Positions 20,594-30,562 are shown, counted from the stretch's first letter. The stretch: DNA of 64,000 nucleotides from Bacilli bacterium (GCA_017548925.1 JAFYYX010000001.1:672852-736851), one strand, 5' to 3'. The notes: generated by a model from the sequence alone, not told the origin. Program-made: numbers and translations.

Positions 20594-22334
20594 TTTTTTC
20601 CACATCCTTTTTTAGTTTAGTTAGTTTTTCACCCAACTCTAATTTTTTGTTTATATCCTTTTCTTTTTTTATTAACTCTTTTACTTCTTTTATTTCTTTA
20701 TTAAGTAATATTTTCTTTTCTGCATGAATATATTCATTAAATAATTCATCAGTAATTTCTAAATCACCATATTTAGAAACCATTTCTAAAACAATATTTT
20801 GCATATCAATCTTATCAGATAAATAAGATATGAAATCAGCTAAATTAATTGTTTTATTTTGCTCATAATAATATCTAATTTCATTAACAATATTTCTTTG
20901 CCATTTTTCTGGTAAAAAACCTAACTGTTTAATAAACAATTTGATATATTTTCCATTTGATGCCATTCCAAGAATTATATTTGCAACAGCTTCATCTATT
21001 CTTAAATTAACTTCTTTATTTTCTTTTTCAATTTTTATAGCACCAGACTTAGTTTCCCCAGTATCAGGAATCAAATCAGAAATAAGATTATTATAATCAA
21101 GTCCATAATCTTTAGCTAGTTTTTTCGTTGTAACTTCAATTAATACTTTATCATTTTCGTTTTTTAAATCACTTAAAACTAACTTAATATATTTTGATAA
21201 ATCAGACACATCATCAAGATTTAGTCCGTTTTTAAAATATTCAAGTTTATAATTTAGAAAACTCTCTCTACTTTTTAAAATATTATTAAATTTATCTACC
21301 CCGAAATTAGTTATATATTCATCAGGATCTTTGGCATTAGTTATTAATACAATTTCCGGATCAATACCATTTTTCTTTAGAATATTACCATTTTGGTACA
21401 TTCCAAGTTTTCCAGCATCATCATTATCCATCATTAAAATAACCTTTGATCTCATCTTTTTAATAGCATTAACATGATCTGTTGTTAAAGCCGTTCCCAT
21501 TAATGCAATAACATTTTTTATTCCAGATGAATACATCTTAAGAGCATCCATATTACCTTCAACAATAATAAGTTCATGATTATTTCTAACATAATCTTTG
21601 GCTCGATGATAATTAAAGAGAATCATACCTTTTTTAAAAATAACAGATTCTTTTGAATTAATATATTTTGGACCATCACTATTATTAAAATCTCTTCCAG
21701 TAAATCCAACAATGTTTCCATCTAAATCATGAATAGGTATCATTATTCTATTAACAAATACATCATGTGGCTTACCATCAAGAGATATTAAACTAGTCTT
21801 GTCAATATCACTAGCAGTATAGCCTTTTTTTTCTAAAAAAGTTAAAAGTGAATTATTAAAAGTGCTTAAACCAAAGCCAAGCTCTTTAATAGCTTCATCA
21901 TTAAAACCTCTTCTTTTTAAATAATCAAGTGCGCGTTCTCCATCTTTTGTATATAAATTATTTTGAAAAAACTTTGATGAATCACTTGTGATTTTAAACA
22001 AATCAGAATACTTTGATTCTGTCTTTTTTTCATTATTTGTAAAATCAAAAGAAATACCTGCTTTTTTAGCAACGATTGAAACTGCTTCTAAAAAAGATAC
22101 ATTCTCATAATCTTTAACAAAGGTAAAAACATTACCTGCAGCACCACATGAAAAGCAACGATATATTTGTTTATCACTTGAAACGCTCATGCTTGGTGCA
22201 TGATCTTCATGAAATGGACACACACCAAAAAAATTTTTACCTTTACTTGTTAAAGGAACATACTCTTTGATAATATCAACAATATTAACACTATTTCTAA
22301 TTTCATTAATTTTATTTTCTTCAATATATGCCAT
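20580..22334 (-). CDS. dnaG: DNA primase DnaG
   Basis: Synthesises RNA primers at the replication fork. CHC2 zinc finger near residues 35-70 ([11 protein letters not shown]...CFSCGAAGN), TOPRIM domain ([34 protein letters not shown]) and a C-terminal DnaB-interacting region. About 584 residues. The ATG at 22334 has GAGGG upstream; the 21-residue longer start lacks support. Overlaps sigA: the dnaG-sigA part of the macromolecular synthesis operon. Confidence 0.97.
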   Translation of the reverse strand: MAYIEENKINEIRNSVNIVDIIKEYVPLTSKGKNFFGVCPFHEDHAPSMSVSSDKQIYRCFSCGAAGNVFTFVKDYENVSFLEAVSIVAKKAGISFDFTNNEKKTESKYSDLFKITSDSSKFFQNNLYTKDGERALDYLKRRGFNDEAIKELGFGLSTFNNSLLTFLEKKGYTASDIDKTSLISLDGKPHDVFVNRIMIPIHDLDGNIVGFTGRDFNNSDGPKYINSKESVIFKKGMILFNYHRAKDYVRNNHELIIVEGNMDALKMYSSGIKNVIALMGTALTTDHVNAIKKMRSKVILMMDNDDAGKLGMYQNGNILKKNGIDPEIVLITNAKDPDEYITNFGVDKFNNILKSRESFLNYKLEYFKNGLNLDDVSDLSKYIKLVLSDLKNENDKVLIEVTTKKLAKDYGLDYNNLISDLIPDTGETKSGAIKIEKENKEVNLRIDEAVANIILGMASNGKYIKLFIKQLGFLPEKWQRNIVNEIRYYYEQNKTINLADFISYLSDKIDMQNIVLEMVSKYGDLEITDELFNEYIHAEKKILLNKEIKEVKELIKKEKDINKKLELGEKLTKLKKDVEKNGSN

Positions 22335-22395
22335 TTTTTTACCCTCTACACTAATATATATATCCCATAGGTACCTAATTTCCTTTTTTTTCTTC

Positions 22396-22434
22396 AAAAA
22401 AATCGCATTTTTTTAAAAAAATTGCGATTTTTTT
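22396..22434 (-). terminator. Terminator at the end of the sortase gene
   Basis: 12-base stem (22396-22407 with 22423-22434) overlapping the sortase stop. The loop is itself a T-run followed by an A-run. Confidence 0.8.
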
Positions 22435-22916
22435 ACCTGATTTTCCATTTTTCCTTTAATAACTATCTGTTTTTTATTATTATTTTTATCACAAGTAATT
22501 AGATATATAAGGTTGTTATCATTAATATATTTAAACTTTCCATTTTTTTTAATTTTATATATATCAATTACTTTATAATAAAAAATATCTTTTTCTGTAT
22601 TAATAATGATATCATCATTTATTCTAAGCAAATCTAAATGTTTAAAATAACTAATTATGCTATTTCCAGAATGAGATGCAATAACTAGTGAACCACTTGA
22701 TTTATTAAAACTATAATCTTTTGCAAGAAATATTCCTTTGTCAACATCATTATTATTATCATTATATTTAAATCCCTTCACACTTAAATATATTTTAGGA
22801 ATCTCTAAAGTAAAATAATAATCATTTACTAAAGTATTATTATTAAAACTTGAATCAAAAGTAATAAATAAACTGATAAATACATAAATAAAATATTTAA
22901 ATATTATTTTTATCAC
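22413..22916 (-). CDS. Sortase, dedicated partner of the upstream adhesin
   Basis: Cysteine transpeptidase anchored by an N-terminal helix; 167 residues. The catalytic His is in IASHSGNS near residue 83 and the catalytic Cys in YLITCDKNN near 143. The sortase Arg that normally follows the Cys strand appears as Lys in NNNKKQIVIKG. The FKHLDLLRINDDI stretch matches class D/E-like sortases. It starts with GTG inside the end of the adhesin gene (20-base overlap, no clear ribosome site), so it is probably translated by coupling. Substrate: most likely the adjacent adhesin. Confidence 0.85.
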   Translation of the reverse strand: MIKIIFKYFIYVFISLFITFDSSFNNNTLVNDYYFTLEIPKIYLSVKGFKYNDNNNDVDKGIFLAKDYSFNKSSGSLVIASHSGNSIISYFKHLDLLRINDDIIINTEKDIFYYKVIDIYKIKKNGKFKYINDNNLIYLITCDKNNNKKQIVIKGKMENQVKKSQFF

Positions 22917-24147
22917 ATTTTTTACTTAATATGTATGTAATTAGAATAAATATAATAAGTATATATTTTATAAATGAATTTTTCTTAGTACTAGGCATAT
23001 ATATTTCATCAGTATTATCTTCCTCAATAATATTTATATCATCATATTCATAAGATTCCTCATTACTATCTTCTTCTTGATCTTCTATCTTTGGGATTTC
23101 TCTTTTTATTTCAGCAGTTTTCTTAGGTAAAGAACAAATATCAACATTTGTAATTTCTTTATCTTTAATCTCTATATCATAAATATGATCATTATTTTCA
23201 TAATTATCAGGTAATGATTTAACTCTTATTTTATGAAATCCTATTGGTAAATAATTACTAATACACTCCGAAGTATCACATGTTATAGTAGAAAGCACTA
23301 AATCATCTTCGTTTAAAATTTCATATGTACCACCAATAAAATCTTTTGAAAAATTTTCTTCATTACATTCATTTATTTTGGTTTTTCCTGCATTTACATA
23401 AATATATAAATCAATTTGCTTTTTAAATACATCTCCACGTTTAAAAACATTTTGTCCATCACTATTATAGTAAAATAAAACAGGGTTATAATCTTCTATA
23501 GTAAGAGTTATATCATTTTGACCATAATTTAAGTTATTTAAAACAAGCTGATTATTAAAAATAGCTCCATAACTAGTTTTATACCTATTAATATCATCAG
23601 ATGCATTTATTGTAATTTCATTTCTATTATTTAAAATATATCCTTTTTTAAGGTTAATATTTTCATCATGATTATTAACAAGTTCATTAATCTCATTAAT
23701 TTCATCAATAAATAAATCATCCAATCTTTCATGATTTAAATTACTAAAATACATAACCCAGTTATCTGGTTTTATTTCCATCCAAATTAAATACTGAGTA
23801 ATTGCATACCACTTAATATCCGTATGATCTTTATAATTATATCCATAATAAGCAATTAATTTAATCCTATTAAACTGTTTTTCAGTTATATTAAATATTT
23901 CATTAAATTCTTCATAAGAATCATACTCACCGCTTGATAAAACAACACCAGGTTGAATACAATATACAAGTTCATTAGTACTATTTCTATATATCTTTTT
24001 AGGTTGATAATAAACTTGCTTATTAACTCTATCCATATATATTACAACATCAGGAACTTTTTCACCTAAATGAAATAATTCTTTAGCACTTACACTACTT
24101 ATAAAACATACAAATATAGTTATTATAAATAATATTTTTTTCATCAT
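22897..24147 (-). CDS. Cell-wall thioester-domain adhesin with sortase signal
   Basis: 416-residue surface protein. Signal peptide (1-21), then a thioester (TQXA-type) domain: Cys in ELVYCIQPG near residue 64 and Gln in YAITQYLIW near 119, the pair expected to form an internal Cys-Gln thioester that can bond to host amines. A SpaA-like prealbumin domain (GGTYEILNEDDLVLSTI ... LPIGFHKIRV) follows at about 270-335. It ends in an acidic stalk, a sorting motif MPSTK in place of LPxTG, a membrane helix and a basic tail. Same operon as the sortase. Confidence 0.85.
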   Translation of the reverse strand: MMKKILFIITIFVCFISSVSAKELFHLGEKVPDVVIYMDRVNKQVYYQPKKIYRNSTNELVYCIQPGVVLSSGEYDSYEEFNEIFNITEKQFNRIKLIAYYGYNYKDHTDIKWYAITQYLIWMEIKPDNWVMYFSNLNHERLDDLFIDEINEINELVNNHDENINLKKGYILNNRNEITINASDDINRYKTSYGAIFNNQLVLNNLNYGQNDITLTIEDYNPVLFYYNSDGQNVFKRGDVFKKQIDLYIYVNAGKTKINECNEENFSKDFIGGTYEILNEDDLVLSTITCDTSECISNYLPIGFHKIRVKSLPDNYENNDHIYDIEIKDKEITNVDICSLPKKTAEIKREIPKIEDQEEDSNEESYEYDDINIIEEDNTDEIYMPSTKKNSFIKYILIIFILITYILSKKCDKNNI

Positions 24148-24167
24148 ATCTAATTATTCGACAAAAA

Positions 24168-24195
24168 ATCTCACAACTATTTATAATTGTGAGAT
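24168..24195 (-). terminator. Terminator of the rnfC-rnfD-like operon
   Basis: 9-base stem (24168-24176 with 24187-24195) followed by a T-run on the minus strand, between the end of rnfD-like and the start of the adhesin gene. Confidence 0.8.
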
Positions 24196-24225
24196 TGATA
24201 AATTTAAATTATCATCAAATTATTA

Positions 24226-25101
24226 TTATTTCAATAATCTTTTTTGTCGAATAATATCATATATTCGGTACAAAATACTTGATATTAATGTTGCAATTAC
24301 AGCTCCGGTAAATATATTAAAAATAAATATCAAAACAAATGCTAAAATAGCATTAAATATTGAATAAATAATAATCTCAATATTAATTGATGGACTTGCT
24401 TCATTAATAGGTGCTAAGAATATAAATGAAAAGAATGTTATTCCATTAAAAAGTGTAACTGCACTAGTAGAAAACTCTTTTGTAATAAACATATATATTA
24501 AAAAGCAAACAAGAAAAGTACATACTTCATATATAAATATATTCTTTTTATACACCTTAATAAATGATAAAACTATGTAACTTATAAGAAGCCAAAATAT
24601 ACTAGAGGTATAAATAAATGATGCTCCTCTTCCAAAAAATAAATCAAATAATGAATACTTATAATAACTTGTTACTTCCATTGGATTAAATAAAACAGAA
24701 TTATTAAATATTGCATTAAGAAGTATTAATATACTAATAAGCAGTGCTGGTTCATTTAGTTTTAATCTATTAGGCACATACATAACCAAAAACATCATGC
24801 CTATTACAATAGAAAAGTAAGCTATAATATTAAAATTATATGGTGCAGTTAAACCGGCAAGAATGCCAAATGTAAGTAAGTTATATTCTTTTTTCTTAAA
24901 GATCTTTCCAAAAATATAACCTATTAATGTTGATATTAATGGATATAAAATTACTTTTATAAGCATTGCTTTAGTAATATATTTATTACTAATAAGTAAA
25001 TATCCATTTTTGTATAAACCATATAAAATTAAAGGAAGTACTGCTAAATAAAATAAATTTTCTTTATTATTTTCTTTAGAAAATATATATGTTTTATTCA
25101 T
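24226..25101 (-). CDS. Divergent RnfD/NqrB-family membrane protein
   Basis: 291 residues, about nine helices. The order of motifs follows RnfD: SLFDLFFGRGASFIYTSS matches the loop after the FMN site, and STSAVTLFNGITFFSFIFLAP matches the conserved GG..L.GA.FMA-P segment. The threonine motif (S/D-G-A-T) that carries covalent FMN is not visible; the corresponding stretch reads VLFNPMEVTSYYK. Rnf complexes couple ferredoxin:NAD oxidoreduction to ion pumping. Only C- and D-like genes are here; no A, B, E or G. Confidence 0.7.
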   Translation of the reverse strand: MNKTYIFSKENNKENLFYLAVLPLILYGLYKNGYLLISNKYITKAMLIKVILYPLISTLIGYIFGKIFKKKEYNLLTFGILAGLTAPYNFNIIAYFSIVIGMMFLVMYVPNRLKLNEPALLISILILLNAIFNNSVLFNPMEVTSYYKYSLFDLFFGRGASFIYTSSIFWLLISYIVLSFIKVYKKNIFIYEVCTFLVCFLIYMFITKEFSTSAVTLFNGITFFSFIFLAPINEASPSINIEIIIYSIFNAILAFVLIFIFNIFTGAVIATLISSILYRIYDIIRQKRLLK

Positions 25102-25104
25102 AGA

Positions 25105-26223
25105 TTATCTCTTCCTTCCTATTTTAGCTGGACATATATATGAACACATATTACAATCAATGCAGCTTCCAGGATAAGGTCTACCAGAAAGTTTATATCT
25201 TTGTGGATTAAGTTTTTGAGGACAAAATTTATTACAAAGTCCACAGTTGATACATTCTTTTTCTTTTTCATCATCTTTTTGTGCAATAACAATAGAATCA
25301 ATTTCTGTATTTAAAACATCATATGAATTAATAGTATCTCCCATTATTGCGCTATTTTTACATAGAATTTCATCTTTTTTCAATTTAATGTTACAAACAT
25401 TAAGCAAATCACTAATTAAAACATTTAGTTTAGTATTAACTAAATAATCATATTTTAAGCTTTCACCAGTAATTAATATTTCTTTTTCTAAAACTCTTTT
25501 TTCTCTTTTAATAACAGAATATAAGTAGTATAAGTCCATAGATGTAAGCACTAAAGAATTAGTTAAACTTAGTTTACGAGATATTAATAAAGGATGAGAT
25601 GCAGGATACTTATCATGAGATAAAACAATCCTTAAATTAGGATACATACCAGATAAATTCGAAATATATTCAATGTTTTTATCATCAGTATCACTAATTA
25701 TAATAATTGGTGATTTAATTTCGAATATTTGACTTAAAGCATCAAATATTTCCATTATTTCACTATTATAATCTAAAAAAACATTTGAATAAATTTTTTG
25801 TGCATCTTCACATACCATTAAACTTAAAACTAAACTTTCTATTGAATCAAAATGATTTAAAAAATAATGAATGTTGTTTGAATAGTATTCTGCTCCTGAT
25901 TCATTTAAAATATCTAAAATATCTTTTTTAGATAAATCATTTATTTTTTTTCTTAAAGATTTATTATCTACATACTTTTCTTTATAATCATTTTGAATAA
26001 CTAAAAAATTCTTATTATCTATAGTTTTAAGACCAAGCACTTTACCAGATACTGTAGAATAAATATTTTTATTATGATAATTAAATAAAAGTTGTTCTTT
26101 TAAAATTTTTGATTTACCATCAACTAAATACTTAGTTTCATCATCTGTTTTAAAGTATAAATATTCAGGAGATAAATAATCAATACGTTTAACTTTTTTA
26201 ACTGCTATATCTTCCTTCTTCAT
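25105..26223 (-). CDS. Divergent RnfC-like protein with two 4Fe-4S clusters
   Basis: 372 residues. A biotin-lipoyl-like turn (NIYSTVSGKVLGLK) lies near residue 60 and two ferredoxin clusters sit at the C terminus (CINCGLCNKFCP and CIDCNMCSYICP, with the paired CP ends). The glycine-rich NADH/FMN loop of true RnfC (GLGGAGFPT-like) is not present; that region reads ESGAEYYSNNIHYFLN. Three bases separate it from the RnfD-like gene. It may still pass electrons to the membrane partner, but NADH binding is doubtful. The ATG at 26223 has AGGTGA upstream. Confidence 0.72.
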   Translation of the reverse strand: MKKEDIAVKKVKRIDYLSPEYLYFKTDDETKYLVDGKSKILKEQLLFNYHNKNIYSTVSGKVLGLKTIDNKNFLVIQNDYKEKYVDNKSLRKKINDLSKKDILDILNESGAEYYSNNIHYFLNHFDSIESLVLSLMVCEDAQKIYSNVFLDYNSEIMEIFDALSQIFEIKSPIIIISDTDDKNIEYISNLSGMYPNLRIVLSHDKYPASHPLLISRKLSLTNSLVLTSMDLYYLYSVIKREKRVLEKEILITGESLKYDYLVNTKLNVLISDLLNVCNIKLKKDEILCKNSAIMGDTINSYDVLNTEIDSIVIAQKDDEKEKECINCGLCNKFCPQKLNPQRYKLSGRPYPGSCIDCNMCSYICPAKIGRKR

Positions 26224-26252
26224 ACTTCTCACCTAAAAATAATTATATTATA

Positions 26253-26286
26253 AAAAAAAGAAAAATTAAATCATTTTTCTTTTTTT
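26253..26286 (-). terminator. Terminator of uvrC
   Basis: 14-base A/T-rich stem (26253-26266 with 26273-26286), 6-base loop, overlapping the uvrC stop. Confidence 0.75.
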
Positions 26287-28058
26287 ACATCTTTTAATTT
26301 ATTATAAAGTTTTAGTGATATATCTTTTGGTAGAATTTCTTCAAAATCCTCAAGTTTTGCTTGTTTCATTTTAGCTACACTACCAAACTTTTTAAGTAGT
26401 TCTTTCTTTCTTTTTTCACCTATTCCATCAATATCATCAAGATAACTACTAATTAATCCTTTACTTCTTATTTGTTTATGATAGGTAATAGTAAATCTAT
26501 GAACTTCATCTTGCATAAATGTTAAAAAGTTAAATAGATCACTATTTTTTTCAATAGGTATTTCATCTAAAGAATCAGCATCTATTAAAGCGCATGTTTT
26601 ATGATGACTATCTTTTTTAAGTCCGCATAATTTAATTTTATCAATTAAGTTAAGTTGAGTAAGTATTTCTTTAGTTGCATTAATTTGAGTAAGTCCACCA
26701 TCAACTAAAATTAAATCTGTAAGATTTTCACCATCAACTAAAGCATGATAATATCTTCTATAAATAACTTCTTGCATTACATGATAATCATCATTTATAT
26801 CTTTAGTGGATTTATATTTTCGATATGCATTTTTACATGGCTCACCATTAATAAAACATACCATACCACTAACTGTAAAAGTACCAAATAAATGTGCGTT
26901 ATCAAAAAGTTCTATTCGGCTTAAATTAGGTATGCCTAGAAGTTTACCTAATTCTTTATTTACATCTTTAGTTCTTCTATTTTTGTTATCAATTAACTTA
27001 CTTTCTCTTTCAAAGTAAATCTTGGCATTATTACATGCTAGATTAACAAGTTCTTTTTTCTTACCCTTTTCAGGAATAACTATATTCATATTATATAGTT
27101 CTTCTAAAGCACTTATTCCTTCAAAAGTTTTATATATAAGAATTTCTTTAGGTATTTCATGATTCTTATAAAACATTGCTATATAACTTGCTAAATCTTC
27201 ATCTATACCAGATACAACATCAATAATTTTATTATGAGATTCAAGTAGTTTTCCATTTCTAATAAATAGAATATTAATAGCAATGGAGCTTTCAGTATAA
27301 TAAACTCCAATAATATCTCTATTAACATAGTCATTTAATACAATTAATTGTTTTTCGGAAATTATATTTATATATTCAAGTTCATCTTTTAACTCTTTAG
27401 CTAGTTCAAAATTCAAGTTTTCTGATGCCGTATTAATCTTTTCTTTAATTTTATTAATAATTACATCAGTGCTACCTTTTAAGAAAGATAAAACATCATT
27501 TTCCATTTTTCTTAATTTATCTTGATTAATATTTTTTTGACAGTATCCTAAACACTCTCCAATATGAAAGTATAAGCATACTTTATTAGGCATTCCATCG
27601 CATTTTTTAAATGGATATAATCTATTAAGTAGTTTAACTATTCTTCTTGCTGCATATGCATTAGGATATGGCCCAAATAAATACTTTTTATCAGATTTTT
27701 TAACTTGTAAATATCTAGATACTTTAAGTTGTGGATATGGTTTATTAATATACTCTATATATGGATAAGTTTTATCATCTCTTAAGAGAATGTTATATTT
27801 TGGATCATAGTGTTTAATTAAGTTAATTTCAGTTAAGAATGCTTCTACTTCTGAATTTGTAACAATATATTCAAAAGTATCGACTTCAGAAACCATAATT
27901 TTAGTTTTACCTGTTACTCTTCCATTAAAATAAGAATGTAGTCTTTTATTTAAATCTTTAGCTTTACCTACATATATAATTACACCTTTATCATTTTTCA
28001 TTTGATAAGATCCAGGTAAATGAGGAACTGACTTTAAAAGTTCTTTAATTTTATCCAT
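26271..28058 (-). CDS. uvrC: Excinuclease ABC subunit C
   Basis: Dual-incision nuclease of nucleotide excision repair. GIY-YIG domain at the start (PGSYQMKNDKGVIIYVGKAK), cysteine-rich segment near 150-170, UvrB-binding (UVR) helix around 205-235, RNase H-like endonuclease domain (LILVDGGLTQINA, DEVHRFTITYH) and C-terminal helix-hairpin-helix (LDDIDGIGEKRKKELLKKFG). 595 residues, normal. The ATG at 28058 has GGAGGTG six bases upstream. Ends with TGA, showing that TGA is a stop here. Confidence 0.98.
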   Translation of the reverse strand: MDKIKELLKSVPHLPGSYQMKNDKGVIIYVGKAKDLNKRLHSYFNGRVTGKTKIMVSEVDTFEYIVTNSEVEAFLTEINLIKHYDPKYNILLRDDKTYPYIEYINKPYPQLKVSRYLQVKKSDKKYLFGPYPNAYAARRIVKLLNRLYPFKKCDGMPNKVCLYFHIGECLGYCQKNINQDKLRKMENDVLSFLKGSTDVIINKIKEKINTASENLNFELAKELKDELEYINIISEKQLIVLNDYVNRDIIGVYYTESSIAINILFIRNGKLLESHNKIIDVVSGIDEDLASYIAMFYKNHEIPKEILIYKTFEGISALEELYNMNIVIPEKGKKKELVNLACNNAKIYFERESKLIDNKNRRTKDVNKELGKLLGIPNLSRIELFDNAHLFGTFTVSGMVCFINGEPCKNAYRKYKSTKDINDDYHVMQEVIYRRYYHALVDGENLTDLILVDGGLTQINATKEILTQLNLIDKIKLCGLKKDSHHKTCALIDADSLDEIPIEKNSDLFNFLTFMQDEVHRFTITYHKQIRSKGLISSYLDDIDGIGEKRKKELLKKFGSVAKMKQAKLEDFEEILPKDISLKLYNKLKDVKKEK

Positions 28059-28142
28059 ATATAACACCTCCACTTCTTTTGTAAGTATTATACTACATTT
28101 AACTTAATATATAGTATAATTAGTTTGTAAGTGGTGATATAT

Positions 28143-28490
28143 ATGAAACTTATTAAAGAGTCTTTATATGAAATAAAAAAATCTAAATTTTATTCATATA
28201 ATTATGAAGTAGATTCTATAGATGAAATTAAATCTATATTAGAATCTATTAAAAAAGAACATAAAAAAGCAAGACATATCGTCTATGCTTATAAAATAGA
28301 TGGTCTTGAAAAAAAATGTGATGATGGTGAACCATCTGGTACTGCTGGTATGCCACTATATAACATAATTAATAAAAAAGATTTAAATCATATATTAATT
28401 GTTGTAGTAAGATACTTTGGTGGTATTAAACTTGGTGCCGGTGGACTATTAAGAGCATATAACCAAACTGGATCAGATGTAACAAAATAA
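28143..28490 (+). CDS. YigZ/IMPACT-family protein, N-terminal domain only
   Basis: 116 residues corresponding to the UPF0029 N-terminal domain: ARHIVYAYKIDG, CDDGEPSGTAGMPLYNI and VVRYFGGIKLGAGGLLRAY are all present. Full-length YigZ has a second domain of about 80 residues; here a stop and a terminator follow at once and no continuation is seen in any frame. The catalytic or binding core is intact, so it may be functional as a short form. GGTGAT precedes the ATG. Confidence 0.88.
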   Translation: MKLIKESLYEIKKSKFYSYNYEVDSIDEIKSILESIKKEHKKARHIVYAYKIDGLEKKCDDGEPSGTAGMPLYNIINKKDLNHILIVVVRYFGGIKLGAGGLLRAYNQTGSDVTK

Positions 28491-28516
28491 AAAAACTTAT
28501 CAATTGATAAGTTTTT
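28491..28516. terminator. Bidirectional terminator between yigZ and trxA
   Basis: Perfect 11-base stem (28491-28501 with 28506-28516), 4-base loop. Confidence 0.9.
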
Positions 28517-28517
28517 T

Positions 28518-28805
28518 TTATTTAAAATCTTCTAAAAGTTCTTCTTTAGTTCTATAACCAATTACCTTTTTAATTTCTTCTCCACCCTTAAACTTAATTA
28601 ATGTTGGAATAGACATAATACCATATTTAATAGCTATATCTCTAAAGTCATCAACATTTACTTTTAAAACATTGAACTCTTCAATTTCTTCTAATGTTGC
28701 ACCAACCATTTTACATGGTCCACACCAATCTGCATAAAAATCTACAATAACATCTTCTTGAATTAATTTGTCAAAATCTTCTACTTTTTCTAAATATTTA
28801 ATCAT
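28518..28805 (-). CDS. trxA: Thioredoxin
   Basis: 95-residue cytosolic thioredoxin with the redox motif in DFYADWCGPCKM and the cis-proline loop MSIPTLIKFKGG. Its start overlaps the end of the cvpA-like gene by eight bases, so the two are co-translated. Confidence 0.96.
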   Translation of the reverse strand: MIKYLEKVEDFDKLIQEDVIVDFYADWCGPCKMVGATLEEIEEFNVLKVNVDDFRDIAIKYGIMSIPTLIKFKGGEEIKKVIGYRTKEELLEDFK

Positions 28806-29505
28806 AACTTATTAAATCCTTTCTACTTACCCCTTTTAGTTTTCTTAAGATAATTAGTTCTTCAACATCATCTTTAGATATTATATCATGTTTAATTAAT
28901 GTATTTGCAACATCTGTATTACATTTTTTCTTATTATGTTCTTTTTTACAAGATTTAATAGTGCCATTAATTTCTTCATACGCTAAATAACTATTAGATG
29001 TTGTATTTGAAAATACTGCTGTTCTTTCTAGTATTATTTTAGATATATACGAATTATACACATGTTTTCTCATTGGATTTATATTAAGCATTACAAATAG
29101 CATTATAAATACAATTACAGCTCCGTTAATAATACCAACAATACAACTTAATATTTTAGAAGGAAGTGTTAGTACAATTGAAATATCAATTATTTTTTGT
29201 ATTATTCCAGTAATACCTAATATTATTGCAAGTATACCAAATAAGAATATAAATATTACTCCAAAAGCAATTCCTTCATAAACTAAAATATTTAAAGAAG
29301 TAATACCTTCATATGCTCCACTAAATTTAAAAAATGGGCATATTTTCAAAAGAATATCTGCTAGATTATCTCTAAATATAAAAGATATAGCAGCAATTAA
29401 AGAAATACCTATTAATGAAATAATGCCTTTTAAAAAACCCTGCTTTAAACCAATAAACATACTTATTAATAATATAAGTACAATTACAATATCAAGTATA
29501 CCCAT
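28798..29505 (-). CDS. CvpA-family membrane protein
   Basis: 235 residues; four membrane helices (residues 4-25, 30-50, 75-105, 120-145) with the family pattern GLKQGFLKGIISLIG at the start, then a soluble charged tail with a cysteine pair (CKKEHNKKKC). CvpA proteins are involved in envelope homeostasis. In Bacilli they often lie near mutS2; here the partner is trxA. Confidence 0.75.
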   Translation of the reverse strand: MGILDIVIVLILLISMFIGLKQGFLKGIISLIGISLIAAISFIFRDNLADILLKICPFFKFSGAYEGITSLNILVYEGIAFGVIFIFLFGILAIILGITGIIQKIIDISIVLTLPSKILSCIVGIINGAVIVFIMLFVMLNINPMRKHVYNSYISKIILERTAVFSNTTSNSYLAYEEINGTIKSCKKEHNKKKCNTDVANTLIKHDIISKDDVEELIILRKLKGVSRKDLISYD

Positions 29506-29602
29506 AATATTTACCTCTTACTTTACTATAATTATAGTATAATACTAATGAAAAAAGAAGAAAAACATGATAAAATTAATTTAACGTAAGGAGTTGTTAT
29601 AA

Positions 29603-30544
29603 ATGACTATTGTTTTTAAATTAAGTGATAATTTAAAACCCAAAGTTATTGCTCACTATAAAGAAATGTTTAAAGATAAAACTCCTCCATATGCTGTATT
29701 TCAAGCACAAGAAATGGATGGAACTGTTATAACTTTATATGAATCAGGTAAATTAATGTTTCAAGGAATATCAGCTGATATTGAAGCTAATTTATGGATT
29801 GATATGGAAAGACATTTTAATAATCGAATCATAGATACTAAAACTGGAAAGGATAAAAAAACATCTGATAAAAAAGATGCTATTAAAGAAGATTATGTTC
29901 CAACTAATAAACCGGCAATTGGTTCCGACGAAGTTGGTACAGGAGATTATTTTGGACCTATTGTTGTAACAGCATCATTTGTATCAAAAGAGAATCAATC
30001 TTTTTTAAATGAATTAGGTGTAAAAGATTCAAAAAAAATTACTGATGAAAAAATATTAGAAATTGCTCCTAAGATTATTGAAAAAATACCTCACTCAACT
30101 TTAATATTTGATAATGAATCATATAATAAATTTCACACTGATGATATCAATATGAATAAGATCAAAGCAATACTACATAATAAAGTATTACTTAATCTAA
30201 TAAAAGATGAATATCCATATGAGCAAATAATTATTGATCAGTTTGCATCACCTACTAAATATTATGAATACATTAAAGATGCAAAAGAAATAGTAAAAAA
30301 TATTACATTCTTTACTAAAGCCGAAGATAAATTCTTATGTGTTGCAGCATCAAGTATAATTAGTAGATACGTATTTTTAAAGAAAATGGATGCTATGTCA
30401 AAAGAACTTGGTATGGAGCTTCCTAAAGGCGCATCAGATAAAGTCGATGAAGTTGCTCAAGAAATAGTAAATAAATATGGTTTTGAAAAACTAACAAGTA
30501 TTGCCAAACTTAATTTTAAAAATACTGATAAAATAAAAAAGTAA
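29603..30544 (+). CDS. rnhC: Ribonuclease HIII
   Basis: Removes RNA from RNA-DNA hybrids. An N-terminal TBP-like domain (residues 1-85) precedes the RNase HII-type catalytic domain: the metal-binding start IGSDEVGTGDYFGP, the IIDQFASP strand and AASSIISRY near the end. 313 residues, typical of the HIII form. AAGGAG lies upstream of the ATG. Confidence 0.96.
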   Translation: MTIVFKLSDNLKPKVIAHYKEMFKDKTPPYAVFQAQEMDGTVITLYESGKLMFQGISADIEANLWIDMERHFNNRIIDTKTGKDKKTSDKKDAIKEDYVPTNKPAIGSDEVGTGDYFGPIVVTASFVSKENQSFLNELGVKDSKKITDEKILEIAPKIIEKIPHSTLIFDNESYNKFHTDDINMNKIKAILHNKVLLNLIKDEYPYEQIIIDQFASPTKYYEYIKDAKEIVKNITFFTKAEDKFLCVAASSIISRYVFLKKMDAMSKELGMELPKGASDKVDEVAQEIVNKYGFEKLTSIAKLNFKNTDKIKK

Positions 30545-30562
30545 TCATTTGATTACTTTTTT
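30535..30562. terminator. Bidirectional terminator between rnhC and holA
   Basis: Stem 30535-30546 with 30551-30562 around a 4-base loop; overlaps both stop codons. Confidence 0.88.
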
